Shown here: in pieces, positions 22,353 through 34,610 of the stretch
Layout: each line of letters opens with the position of its first letter
Position numbering within the stretch: position 1 is the stretch's first letter
Notes under the pieces: model-generated
What the model saw: only the letters and a program-made list of their open reading frames with translations
The model's database searches: none
Told to the model about the DNA's origin: nothing
DNA from: Cordia subcordata
Lineage: Eukaryota > Streptophyta > Magnoliopsida > Boraginales > Cordiaceae
NCBI GenBank assembly: GCA_028554755.1
Contig: JAPTOF010000012.1
Location: 5,857,501-5,921,500, forward strand
DNA: 64,000 nt
Direction: 5' to 3'
Program-made: the position numbers and the translations under genes

Positions 22353-22622
22353 AGTGTGTTCGGAGTGATCTTATTTTAAAATATTTATCCTATTAAAATT
22401 TAGAGATATTTTATAAAATTTAAGATATTTTATCACATACACCATGCATTCTATAATTGTAATAAACAAGATAGGATGAATTGCTTACTTTATATAAGAT
22501 AAAAAGTATAGTTTTGTTTTTACTTTTCATAGGATGCATGTGATGAGATGTCTTAAATATTATAAGATTTACCTCATTTCAATAGGATGAGAATCTTAAA
22601 ATAAGATTATAGCAAACAGAGC
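22353..22622. mobile_element. Palindromic MITE-like element (right-arm copy)
   Basis: The left half (GATCTTATTTTAAAAT...TCCTATT) and the right half are imperfect inverted copies, giving about 110 bases of arm each side. It is non-coding, and copies sit at the same position in the left arm and segment B. Confidence 0.5.
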
Positions 22623-22760
22623 ATAGGACTTTGTTTGGCATGATTAAAATCATGGAAGATTATGGGTAAAATTAAAACTTCATCGAAGAGTGTGGGGAGC
22701 ATAGGACTTTGTTTGGCAAGATTAAAGTCATGGAAGATTATGGGTAAAAATAGGGGGGAA
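22621..22760 (+). repeat. 78-base tandem repeat
   Basis: The block starting GCATAGGACTTTGTTTGGC occurs at 22,621 and again at 22,699, with one or two differences before the second unit breaks off. The same motif in inverted orientation (AATCTTGCCAAACAAAGG) lies near 18,760. Copies occur in the left arm (about 75-215) and in segment B (52,085-52,215). Confidence 0.75.
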
Positions 22761-23154
22761 TGGTTTTCTCCCAACGCAAACGTATTTATCAATATTATTC
22801 TCGCCGACTTAAACGAGTGCTTTAATATCACGTTCGATTAGCTGCATGATAAGCCACTTATAAGGGCCAAGAGACCACGAGTCCTAAACTACAAGAGAGT
22901 TGCTTTCCAAGTCATATAGCTTTGGCCTTATGCAGCTTTGCTTATTGATATTTGATGATGATCTTCTTAAAATTACCATCTCATTTAAAATTTTAAACTT
23001 GTAAAGATAATATTTATTTATTTATTTATTATGTTAAGAGATCTATTTCAAGTCTCACAGGTCAAAGTTTTAGTTTGTTATCATGCTGTGACGACAAGCT
23101 AACAAGCATGTTTGTTTTTCTATTAAAATTACCTTTTTTTTTCCTTTTCTACAG

Positions 23155-23727
23155 TATCATAATACCGATCGGCATAAAGACGAAAAAATCAAAGAACTTT
23201 CCGTTATAATAAAATAGATTGAAATTTGTAAAATTATAATTTGAAATATAACACGAGATTTGTGAAGAGAGATCGAGGAATATGGATGGTAAGCGCCGCG
23301 TACAGAATAGATTTCATTGGACAGCGTTTTTGAAACTTTTAGTGAATAAAAAACATTTAGGGCTTAAACGGAAATGTCGATATCAAGTTATGGATAGAAA
23401 AGTCTTTTTCATGCCAATTATGAAGCTGGCTTATTAGAGTGCTAAGTCATAGCAAGAAATTTCAGCATATTTTGCTTTATTGGATAGTATAGATTTATTT
23501 TTTTAATATCCATGGCCATTAGGTATCTCATGACATCATGTTATCTAATTTTATTATCATTTCTTCATTTCTTTATATGATATATGGTCTATATCTCAGC
23601 TTGACCATGACCCTAATGTGGGACATTGTGTAAGTATGATCTTTTCTATTTCTTTACGGCTATCTTTCAGGTCTAAACACAAATTTGATACATTAAGGGA
23701 TTTTGTATTTTCTAAACACAAATTTTT
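23155..23727 (+). repeat. Internal duplicate of 24,388-24,958
   Basis: About 570 bases starting 'atcataataccgatcggc' repeat the later block starting 'atcataatacagatcggc', in the same order. Segment B has only the later block (53,865-54,425); at the matching place it carries unrelated sequence (52,620-53,215). The downstream junction falls in a shared 'tctaaacacaaatt' word. Confidence 0.85.
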
Positions 23728-24387
23728 TCCAAACTCTACTGCAGTACCAAAAGTCTTGACCGATTAAGAGAAACAGCGGCATGGGCAGAGCCCGACTCAT
23801 AGGCCACCGAGACTCACTCCTAGAGCAGCAAGGCCCAAAAAATTCGAGGGTCAAGGTTTTTTTTAGTTTTTTTTATCTTTTTTATCGGGATACTTGGTTT
23901 AAGGCTTTATTTGCGTAATTTATACCATGTTTCTTCACCATTATGTACCCCGTGCTCCTTCACCTTTGTTTATAATGTTAATATTATTTGTTCAAAATAT
24001 TAATATTATTTGTTCACAATACTAATATTGTGTGGAGCTATTAACAATTTAATTGACATGTAGTCGATGGTCAATGAATCAAAAATTAAGACTTTGCCCA
24101 AAAAGTTTCAACCTTTAAAAGAAAATTGTTGATATTGAAAGATCCAGTTGAATTGAATTACTAAATTATGCATGGAAATAACATAAAACAAAAGTTAGGT
24201 TTCAGATAGTACCTGTCAATCTAGGGAAAATATGTCTCAAAGAGGAAAGAATGATAGCTATAAAATCGAGGAGTGACACTCCTGATGGCGAGAAGTACAC
24301 ACCGGCATATATACAAGACGCGAACATATAAAGCAAACAAAATGGTAACTTCGATGAAAGCGCAGATCTGTAAAGCTTCACTTTGAA

Positions 24388-24958
24388 ATCTACAATATCA
24401 TAATACAGATCGGCATAAAGATGAAAAAATTGAAGAAATTTCAGGTATAAAAGAATGGATTGAAATGTGCAGAATTATAATTTGAAATATAACACGCGAT
24501 TTGCGAAGAGAGATTGAGGAATAGAGATGGTAAGCACTGCGTAGAGAATAGATTTCGTGCGATAGTGTTTTTGAAACTTCTAGTGAATAAAAAACATTTA
24601 GGCTTAATTAGAATTGCCAGTATCAAGTTATGGACAGAAAAGTCTTTTTTATGTCAATTTTGAAGTTGGTTTATTAGAGTTTCAAGTCTTAGAAAAAAAT
24701 TTTAGCATATTTTACTTTATTAGATAGTATAAATTTATTTTTTTAATATCCATGGTCATTAGGTATCTCATGACATCATGTTATCTTATTTTATCATCAT
24801 TTCTTTATTTCTTTATATGATATATGGTCTATATCTCAGCTTGATCATGACCCTAATGTGGGACATTCTGTAAGTATAATCCTTTTATTTCTTTACGACT
24901 ATCTTTCATGTCTAAACACAAAATTGATACATTAAGGGATTTTGTATTTGAAGAAAGA
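24388..24958 (+). repeat. Source copy of the 570-base duplicate
   Basis: Same block as 23,155-23,727, kept in segment B at 53,865-54,425. It holds no gene; the open frame of 61 codons on the minus strand has no domain. Confidence 0.8.
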
Positions 24959-26401
24959 TTCAAAATATATGCGAAAAAGAGAAAAAGAAAGCAGGATTTC
25001 AAATTTACCTTATGTGATTAAAACACGAAGTCAATGATAATATTTTTCTTCATTTATAATTAAAAGTTGTCATTCACTGCAGAATTTGTTTAGTTGATTT
25101 TTTTTTTTTTGGTGTTACTAATACTAGAGAATAAAAACAAATATATATTTTCCAGAAAAATATTCTAAATACGAAAACGACAAGCGGAGCTTTAAATACA
25201 TTGTGTTTTCCTTTCAGCACTAAGATTTGTAGTGTCTTTATTCAAATTAAAACTTGAGCCTCGTAAACCAATCTAATATTTTAAGCTTCAAAGATAACTA
25301 TTTGTATTTTAAATTTATTTTCCAAAATGATTAAATCAAATTAACATTTAATCTCATGACACCCTCTACAAAACAAAACACTTGTAATTTATTCCATTAG
25401 TACGAGATCCTATACATTGTATTATTCTTTTTATTTCTTTACTAGTACTATTCAGGTCTAAACACCAAGAAATATATACATTAATGGCCCCCCATGCTCT
25501 TGTATAATTTTCCTTTTCATACAAAAAATCAAAAAGAACTGACTAAAAAAGGAAAAGGAAAGGGATGCAACCATTATAGAAGAGGCACGTATATGTACCT
25601 ATTCATGAAACGGTGTGCCTGTTATGCCAAAATTTGCAATATTAGGTAAATGATTTATGTTGACAAACCAAGAAAAAAACTAATAACAGATAAGTGTTTG
25701 AACTTTTGGTGTCATTTCATGATGCCTTTTCATATTATTTCATCTTATACATATAAACGAGGCAAACGCTATTTTATTTGTGGCATAGGGTTAGTGCATG
25801 GTCACCCAACCAAATTAGGGGAAAAACACCGATGAAAGAAATTATTGTACTCATTCTAAAGAAGCAGGCCCGGCTACTCTAGCAACTTCTAAAATTAAAA
25901 TTTAATGGGGGACTTTGGGGTCCAGGCATAAACTTATGGAAATAAATCGCATTTTCCCTATATTTATAGAAGTAAATTAATTTGAACAACATGCTAATAA
26001 TAGTTGAGATCGGCCAAATGCGAGGGGACTCGTTTATTACAACCCGTTCTGTCTATGTTTCTTTCATATATTTATAAGTTTCTTTGTTTAATATAATATT
26101 TTATTTACCCGAAAAGAAAAAAAAAACAAAGAAAAAGAGGTGTTTGGCTTGATAAAGAGAATTAATATGTATATACTCACGTTGCATCGATGAAAGGCTT
26201 GTACATTCAGCATGTATAGCTCTCAAACAGTAGGATATTTACTACATCCTATTGCTTGCTATGCTTCGCCATGGCATCAAGCTTCACCAAGCGTTTATGT
26301 ATTGTATGGTTCTTATCGTGATCTGAAATGGACCCTATAAGGAATGGAGCCCAGTAGTACTGGATTGATGTATTGAATTCTTGGAACCATTACAAGAGTT
26401 G

Positions 26402-27429
26402 AATCTCAATGTTTATTGAGTGTGCAGTTTAACTCATACATTTTTGTGTTGTGCATGTGTTCTGAGGATGGAATTTTGGTTGACCCTTTCTCTGGTTTGG
26501 TGTGAGGATCTCTACTTGGTGGAAAATTATAGTCTAATTTAGAGAATAGTTCATTTAGTTTCAATTAGAAAATAGTTTCTTTTTTCTTTTCATCAAGCAA
26601 ATAGTTTTGTGAGTGGCTCTGTAGCTGTTTTCCATGTTTCAGTAGACTTCGACTAATGCTATGTGCTCAAATTTAGAGCCTCAATCAAAGTTGAAGGCAG
26701 GTATAGTCTTTCTGATGACCTTCTTTATTTTCTGTTTGATCTGTTAGTGGAGGAACATTTCTTAACCCAAAAAACATAATGTGCTTTACTATTATTGAGC
26801 TGATTTATTTCATGAGAACTCATGAATGATGCATCCAGATTGAAAATTCAATGTACATTAGCTGTATGGCTTCTCGATACACTTGTACTCTTTATTTCCA
26901 TTCTAACCTTGTATGTACCAATGAATTGTTGATTGGCTCTTCTAGATTCAGTCTCTACGTATGCATACTATGATTGGCTTGATCGCCGCACAAAATGATT
27001 TTATTCTCTCCACTTGCCATGATGTTAACATTGATATTTGTTTTCGTTTGCTTTATTCTTATTTATCTTATTTTCTGAATAAAGTTGTATGTGTATTTTG
27101 TTTCTTGGATTTTAATTTGTTAAGAATCAATTGAAAAGGTCTTAACCTGTCTTATTCTGTTATTTACAAAGTTATTACCAATGTTTTTTTTGTCTGGTGC
27201 TGCTTAATTGTTGGCACTGAGTTCTTTTCTTTGTTTCCCAAAATAAGCTTTGCTTGTAGATTATCATTGAAGGCTAATCTCAATTCCTTGTCACTGTGTT
27301 TTCTGCACTTTGTGCTTGTTCTCAAGTTCTATACTGGATTTGTGTCAACTTCTTATCATTCTATTGACTTCTCGTTGTTGTTTGTTTTGTTTCATTCCGT
27401 TTCTTGTGATGATATGAGCTCTGTTCTGG
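26402..27429. other. T-rich non-coding DNA
   Basis: Pyrimidine-rich, intron-like composition. No gene seen. Confidence 0.5.
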
Positions 27430-28600
27430 ATGTTGCATGCCGCATGATGAATGCGAAGAATGTGCAGCCGGGCCGAATGCATGATGACTGAAGCCCATGT
27501 CATCAACATATCGCCTCAAGCGAAGCTTGGTTTTCTCTCGCCATACCAGGTATTTACAAGAGAGAGCCGACTCTTTCACATTTCAGAGTATTTGGGTGCA
27601 TTTGCTACGTCTTTGTGCCCGATCAGTTGAGGACAAAGTTGGAAAAGAAGGCGATACGGTCTATCTTTACTGGGTACAATGAGCAGAAGAAAGGGTGGAG
27701 ATGTGTTGATCCCACCACCAATAAAGCAGAGGTCCCGCCACATCTTGTCTTTGATGAGGCATCATCATGGTGGTCTACCGAGAATGTAGTGTTGCCAGAC
27801 TCGGAGAGTTTAGACACGAGTATGCGAGCGCAGTTACCAAAGCGGTATGAGGTTTCTGTCGGGAGCTACTCGGGACCAGTAGAGTCGCCAAAATAGAGTT
27901 CACGAACTGGCAGTTCTTTGAGCCCTATTTGATAGAAGACAGGTGTTCGCGAGGTTCAAAGTCCAAAGCCCAATAAGCCAGGAAATTTCTTCTCCAAGAA
28001 TGGAGAGAGTAGTTCACGAACAGAGCTGCGAGATAGTCGAGAGAAGAGACCACTACCAATGGAAGACATCACGACTGAAAATCAGCCAAGTCTGAGAAGG
28101 TCTTTGCGGATCAAGAAGTCTAATCCGAAGTATATGCAAGCCGACTTTGCAGACGCTGTCTTGCTCTTACAGTGTTCTGTGTCCGAGATCGGGGAACCGA
28201 GTTCGTTTGAAGATGCAAAGGGTAATGACGAGAAGGAGAACGCAATGCGCGAGGGGATTTCTGCCCTAAAGAAGAATGAGACATGGGACCTTGTTCCATT
28301 TCTTGCTGGAGTAAAGCCGATTTCTTGCAAGTGGGTATACAAGGTGAAGCGACGAAGTGATGGATCAGTCGAAGGGACGCGGTTGCTCGTGCTTTCTCAC
28401 ATCACAGTAGTACGGGATTGACTACGACGAGACGTTTAGTCCAGTGGCAAAGATGACTACTGTGCGAGTGCTTATCTCTCTAGCAACAAGTAAGTCCTGG
28501 CGTCTATGGGAGATGGACGTCAAAAATGCCTTTCTCTATGTAATCATAATGAAGGGGCAGGCAATTGGTCAAAGGTATCCCCAAGTCGGAATTCTGGCAA
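27430..28600 (+). mobile_element. Ty1-copia pol fragment, dead
   Basis: It reads, with frame changes, the end of a copia integrase and the start of reverse transcriptase. The integrase tail gives FRVFGCICYV, then LRTKLEKKAIRSIF, GWRCVDPTT and VFDEASSWW (about 27,570-27,790). A linker with RRSLRIKKSNPKY follows, then NETWDLVPF, CKWVYKVK and, after a frame break near 28,390, DYDETFSPVAKMTTVR and WEMDVKNAFLY (to about 28,540). The YVDD motif, the RNase H domain, gag and both LTRs are missing. The codons after NAFLY do not match copia, so the fragment ends in foreign sequence. It is distinct from the element at 57,408. Confidence 0.9.
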
Positions 28601-29842
28601 AGACCAAGAAGTATCCATTCTTAACACAAAGAAAGCGCCGGCTTTTAGAGAATCTTTCCTCAACAATTATGCACGATTTACTGGGGTTGTCTTCCTTTCT
28701 TGGGACTTAAGTGATGAGTTGGGTAAGCTTCCTAAGGGTATGGCTTCTCCGGGGTGACTAATTAGAGAGGGCAGCCAATTTGAACTCCAGATTGATGATT
28801 TTGATTTGCTGTGTTCTTTGGCTCTTCTTCACTTCATCTGTGCCTTAAGATGTGGTCCTTTGTGTTTCTAGTAGTTTTAGTGACTAGTTGGACTTTCAAC
28901 ACCCTCCTTTTCCCCTCCCATCAATAAGAAAAAGGTTTTGTATTTTTGGAGGTGTCTATACTCTCCTTGAGTTCTCTTGTATGGGAGTAATGATGTTTTC
29001 TTGGAGTTGACTATAATATGCTATGTAATTAAGTTGGCCTTTTTGCTGCTGCATGCTATTATTCTTTATGGTCTCTGAATTATTTCCTTTTGATGTGGTT
29101 GAAGATCCTTGTTAGTTGAAAATTTCAAATTTTAAGGGTTTTTTCTTTTGTGGTCTTAATGGTGGATTCAAATTTCAAGTTTTTGTCTTAATGGTGGATG
29201 TGTGGTATATGTAAGTATCAATTTGGCCAAATAAAGATGCATTGCTGTTTTTTGTGTGAATCTGGTCTTGTAATTGGGAACATTTGGACTAAGGTGCACT
29301 CTATTCTATGAACTTTCCGACATATTCACTGTTGAAGCAATCAATTAATTCATGGGTTAAGGAAGCCTTCTTTCAATAAAATGAGTTTGTAGAGGAAATA
29401 AGTGATTGGATTGAAAATGAGAAAGTAAAAACCATACATACTTAATCATGTCAGCTACTTGGGGAGGAAATCTGCATATGGATCATATGTTGCATGACAA
29501 CTCTTAATAAAAAGAAAGCAAGCTCTCTGGACGTGGGTCCTTTGGCATGACAATCCAGTTTGACTTCCAAGTTGTTCTAAATGACTTTGTGTTTGGATGA
29601 GCTTTATTGGTCTGAAAATGGTTTGCTGGGATTTAGTTTGTAGCCCATTGAATTTTGTTAAGGGCTTATTCTCTATGCTTATATGTGTGGTGTTTCTATG
29701 AATTCATAGAAAAACATGTAATCATACAAAGATGTATGTATTAGCGGTTCTTAACTGAAGCATATGGGATTCAAATTATAATGTTTTTTTAAACTTTTTT
29801 ACTTAATTTAAGGGGAAAAAACCTTCTTTCTTCATTGCACAA
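28601..29842. other. Non-coding DNA of unknown origin
   Basis: 28,601-28,760 is open in two frames but matches nothing recognised. The rest is T-rich. No gene seen. Confidence 0.4.
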
Positions 29843-30011
29843 TGCCCTCCCAAGGGCAGGTTCTCATGCATTACTCACTTGTCCGCCATTGGAAACACCA
29901 CTTCCCATCCGACTTGCACGTGTTAAGCTTGCTGCCAGCGTTCATCCTGAGCCAGGATCGAACTCTTCATGAGATTCATAGTTGCATTGCTTATAGCTTC
30001 CTTGTTCGCAG
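29843..30011 (-). pseudogene. rrn16: Nuclear plastid-DNA fragment: 5' end of 16S rRNA gene
   Basis: On the minus strand the sequence contains TTCGATCCTGGCTCAGGATG and AACGCTGGC, the conserved 5' end of bacterial and plastid 16S rRNA. It goes on through the plastid-type AAGTCGGATGGGAAGTGGTG, the GTGAGTAATGC region and CCTGCCCTTGGGAGGG. Upstream it keeps the plastid leader (CTATAAGCAATGCAACTATG). The piece covers only about 110 bases of the rRNA plus its immediate upstream region, with several substitutions, so it is an old NUPT and not a working rRNA gene. Confidence 0.92.
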
Positions 30012-33000
30012 ATACGAAGTCTGTCTTGTGTGCTTAGAAAATTAGGACATGAATGTAAAATGACATGTTGAATAACAGAAGGATGAAGTGTTCATGCATT
30101 TAACTTTACGTCTAAGAGGTATAATGAACATATCTTCCCATCCTTACTTGCTGGTAGCTCTGTACTGCGGAATCACATGTATTCATGGTTTGCAACACAA
30201 CTTTAAGAGAATTTTCTGTCTGAAATGAACCAAGTTCAGAAGGTGGTAGAATGAAGGTGGATTTGCTGGCAAAGTGTCTGAGACCAAAATCTAAGATGAA
30301 AATCTAAGACCAAAATCACATGTATTCCGTTATGTGATTGATAGTTAGCTCCAAGACTCGTTTTCTATGGCTGTTATGTACCCTTTATTGTTGTCAGTTA
30401 TAGGATATAATTACCCTAGAGAGTGCAAAGGGTTAGGGTTGGGAGGTTATTGGAGGGAAGTTTCCCAGTATGGAACAGCAAAATTTAGGCACAGCAAAAT
30501 TAACTCATTTATAGTTGGAGCTCCTAGTTGCTTCTCTTAACCTTTTCTATGTTGGTAATTACTTTCAGTTATTGTTTGAGGTTTGTTTGCAGCGCTCCTC
30601 TGTTATCTTTCCTCTTTTGGAAGTTTATTTGGCATGTTATTGAATCCTTGCAGTCTTGTCTGCTACTGAAGTTGGAGACATTGTCCAAGTTAACTAACTG
30701 TTGCTATGCATAAAAAGCAATTTAGTTCTTTCTCCTTCTCTTTTCCTGGGCGCTGTTTATAAGAATTGTGCAGTATGTTTTTTTATAATTATTCTTCTTG
30801 GTCAAATTTTGGTCATCACTTTATCTTCTTTTTCACTTTTTGCTAATTGTTCTTTTTTACTTTTTGCTAATTGGTCTTTTTTTGTCTGAAATGATTTTTC
30901 TGATGAGTCCATTTTTCTGAAACATTGTTATTCTTTTTTAATATCCAAGTGCCATTAGGTATCTCATGTCATTATTCTATCTTATTTTATTATCATCTTT
31001 TTGGGTTGTAAGTAGTCTTCGTATAGGGTTCCCATTGAAGCATAAATGTTTTTGGTTCAGGTGTGTGGTTTAATGTATATATGATGCGGATAGTTTTCTT
31101 TTTATGAATTTGTCATTCACAGCAAGATATATGCACTATAGGTTGAGATGCATTGGTGCATCCTGTTCCTGTTGCCAATCCAAGCTGCTTGTTGGCATGA
31201 GGGTCAAAACTATTATGCAAGTGTCTGTGGTATACCATTTGCTTGAAAAATTGCTTGAGTTGCCTTTGTTTTCTGCCTTTACTGGATGTTGCTATAAATC
31301 TTGTGGAACGAGACATAATGTTCGGAGACTGGCTTCAAAGGGAAACAGCCAATTGAAATCTTTTATTTGCTGCACTTGATATGGAGCATCCTAGATAATG
31401 GACATATTTCCCCTGTCCTGCTCTTAAATGAAACTAATTGACTGATCGAATTGATCGTTTGCTTGCAACCTGCTGTTCTCTCTTGTTCTCTCCCCCTCTT
31501 CTCTTTTGTCCTTTTTCTACCCAAGAGGGGTTGGGATGAGGGTGGATATTCTCATAGTTTGGGTTGACCAAGTGTTATGGACCTTTAAGCAGATTACTTA
31601 TCAGATTCTCGTGTGCATTTAATCCATTGTATCGTCTTCTTTTTTTTTTTTTTTGCATTTCAAGATCATTTTCTTACTCACTTGGGCCTGCAATGAATGT
31701 TACAACTCATTAGGCCTGAAGATCAATATGATTATATAGGACAAGTGCCTCCATCATTGATACAGTGCTACTAGTGAGACATTTGTATTACATGATGACT
31801 TTAAAGATAGTATGTAAAGGATGTGATCTTTCATGTTCTAATATGAGGGCAGTGTGTTCTCGTATACACGTCTCTTCAGTATTTCCTGGTGGAATGGGTT
31901 CAATTTCCTTGCTCTTTTGATTCTCTTCATTACTTGTCATAAGATTGCTTTTCCTCTGCAATTTCCCTCTCTTGATGGATCTGTTTTGTTGATAGGTTAC
32001 TTGATTGTCAATCTCACCAGGCACATTATTATTGTGGCTCTACATAGTTTTCGGTAATATGTATAGGTTTTTGTAACTTTTGGGTGACTAAGATGCACAT
32101 GCTTAATAGGAGGTCAATTTGCATTTATGGTCATTGTCTTTCTGTCTCATCAATTTTTTGTTTTGCCTACTTGTACCCAAACTAGAATGGTTTTGCCACT
32201 TGGAATGGCTACTTTCTGAATGGCCCAAGTCTCTGGAAAAGGTGAAGAAATTTCGTAAAGTGTCCGTTTAAGCTTGTTAATGAGAATAGTGTCTCTTCCT
32301 TCTGAGGAGCTTATAGAATTTTGTTTGATAATCTATTTCACGCTTTGCTAACTCTCCCAAACTGATTTTTGATTGTTATGGTCTATCACTGGTTACTTTC
32401 TTTTATTATCCGTCAGTTTAATATTTGGACTTTTTGACTGTACTCATCTCTTTATGAGACAATTTCTTACAGTCAAATGAGTTCTATTCTCTACAAGAGG
32501 CAGGGATGACAGGGAGTAACCTATAATCTTATTTTGGTCTGCATTTTTGTTTTTCCTCCTAGGGTGTCCAGAAAGTGATATTTGCAAGCAGGGATTACCT
32601 TTCTTTTTTTTTTTTTTTTTTTTTTTTGGTGGAGTGTGTGGTTGGAAGTTGCAGTTGTATTATTCCATAGTTGAAAAGAATAGTATAATCTGGACTCCTT
32701 TTTGCTACGGGGACGAATATGTCTTGTGTAATTTCTGTATGTAGAGATAATTTGCAATGTTCAAAACTTCTATTTCTTTTCCATAGGAGTCTGGGAGGTT
32801 TGTTGGAATATTATCTAAGTTGCTTATTGTTAATCGCAACAAACGAAAATTGATGATAAGAATTGACGTTTAACATCACAATAAAACGGTCATGATTGTT
32901 CTCAAGCCATAACAACTTTGTGGGATAAAAATTGACGTTTAACTAGTTTGGCATTACTATTTCAATTTGCTGTTGTTATTTTTCTAAAAAAATGTTGAAT

Positions 33001-33100
33001 TCAAATGTGATCTTTAGAAAAATGGTAACTTTGTTACTTGATTAAAGCGGAGTTCGTGATTTGTTTAATTAAAATTGCTATTTAAAGCACTATTTAAATA
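30012..33100. other. T-rich non-coding stretch
   Basis: 3 kb of pyrimidine-rich DNA resembling large introns. It has poly-T runs at about 31,641-31,655 and 32,603-32,627. Short open frames have no recognisable domains. Nothing else seen. Confidence 0.5.
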
Positions 33101-33366
33101 TTTATGATTTTTCTATTTGGTTTCAATCTTTTAGACTTTTTTTTAGTTTTTAAATTTCTTAACTTTTTTGTAAGTTTTAAATTTTTAATTTTCATTAACC
33201 TTTAATCTTTAAAATTTATAAATATATGTAAACTTACTTGTTATAAAATGCAATTTGAAAAAAAAAAAAAAAACAGCATAATTGATACTTTTTCTTTTTG
33301 AGCACTTGAAATTCAATTTTGTCTATAACCATATATTTTATGCACTTCTTTTTGTAGAACTTTTTT

Positions 33367-33421
<55 letters not shown>

Positions 33422-33640
33422 GGCTGAACCTCAATTCCAAAGAGGCTCTTTGTATTTTAAGTATCATGGCACTTTGTTTTAGCATATCATACTTTTACCA
33501 ATAAAAATATTTGAGGAAGTGTCATGCATATTGAAAATCTTTAAGAAAAATCTTTTTTTGCACAAAAATATGTTTACTTGTGTCATGTTGTAGCTGACCA
33601 ATGGCCAAAACTGCATCTGACCAATTACATAGAGACACAC
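33100..33640 (+). repeat. Dispersed repeat left of the F-box unit
   Basis: It shares order and wording with 36,720-37,790: 'gttttaaatttctta', 'caaagaggct...ttgtatttt', 'gtgtcatgca', 'gaccaat.gccaaaact'. It contains a (TA)n tract at 33,371-33,419. The word TGTGT at 33,579-33,583 is the unoccupied counterpart of the solo-LTR insertion site in the other copy. Confidence 0.75.
33371..33419. repeat. (TA)n microsatellite
   Basis: About 49 bases of alternating TA. Confidence 0.95.
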
Positions 33641-34610
33641 CTAACTCGTTGCTAATTTTTTAATATATGATTGTTAAAGTAGTGTGGTTTTGAAAATTTT
33701 GTAAAAATAATATATTTATTATTTAGGTACAAAATTTTGAGAAGATTTTGGAACAGTTACCACTCTAATATATCAAACACGACCGAACAAGCAGAATACT
33801 ATCAAAAGTTGGTCACTAGGATGGTTACTACTGCAGTCGTGAATAGGAAGTTGGTTACTCGTAAGGGGCATATGGTTCATAGAATCATAAAAGATTCCTA
33901 AGGTAGTGAATTCAGGAATGTGATATTCCCGCATTTGATTCGTAGAATGAAAAATAATTCTAGGCATGTTATATTCCTGAGAATACAATATTCTCATAAA
34001 TTTCTCCACTTTCATTTTCATGTAAAGGAGTGGGAATCTAATTTTCTCGAGTCGTAGAGATGTGTACAGTAAATTAAGAAAAACAAAAAGGCCCATATTT
34101 AAGATCTTCTCGTGTACGATAAAAAATTAATAAGAAAAAATAATAAACCAAAAAATTAATAATGTAATAACAACAACAACAACAATAATAATAATAATAA
34201 TATTTAATTCATCAATATGTGCTATTAATTAAAGATGGGCTTTATTGACGTTCTAATTTTAAATTAATTAACTAATTGAAAATAAAAAAATTAATTAATT
34301 AAAAAAAAACAAAAAAACAATAACCTTACGGCGCATGATCAAAATTAATTAATTATATATGCTTCAGTCTTTCATGACGAAAAACAAAAAACATTACAAG
34401 TGATCCTGGGGACCTATAAATAACGTCAATGTAATTCCACCAGAACATAATAATCTTATAAGGAATCTTACAGGGTATGATCAATTAACTTTACTTGCGT
34501 TGTTTCAGTATCCCTCGTAAATAAAGCCAAAAAATCAATACTGGAGCATGATATACGTCAGTTAAAGCTCAGCATTGAAACTGTAATCTACTTGAGTAAG
34601 CTAGTTTTTG

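Larger units (their letters stand above)
17217..22835 (+). repeat. Right arm of the large inverted repeat
   Basis: Mirror image of 1-5,617. The same sequence continues outward as segment A to 26,401, while the left arm leaves the window at base 1. The unique 11.6 kb spacer and the scattered single-base differences argue against a simple duplicated-contig error, but do not exclude a mis-join. Confidence 0.95.
17667..26401 (+). repeat. Segment A of an 8.7-11.5 kb segmental duplication
   Basis: Colinear and direct with 44,373-55,917 (segment B), with local insertions and deletions. The right boundary is sharp: both copies read 'accattacaagagttg' and then differ (26,402 and 55,918). Divergence is several per cent by eye, much more than between the inverted arms, so A and B separated before the inversion formed. 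Confidence 0.9.
22836..26401. other. Outer part of segment A, no confirmed gene
   Basis: AT-rich DNA shared with 52,300-55,917. A stretch near 24,210-24,380 gives, on the minus strand, a run of hydrophobic codons before a gtact donor-like site, so it may be a relic membrane exon, but no family is recognised. Around 25,600-25,840 a short open frame (HVICGIG-like region) is shared by A and B without recognisable domain. Confidence 0.4.

Noticed and set aside
29842..30045. A 67-residue open frame on the plus strand
   Set aside because: It is the antisense of a plastid 16S rRNA leader fragment.
33234..33485. Tyr-Ile repeat peptide
   Set aside because: Translation of a (TA)n tract; likewise 6,225-6,467 and 54,840-55,040.
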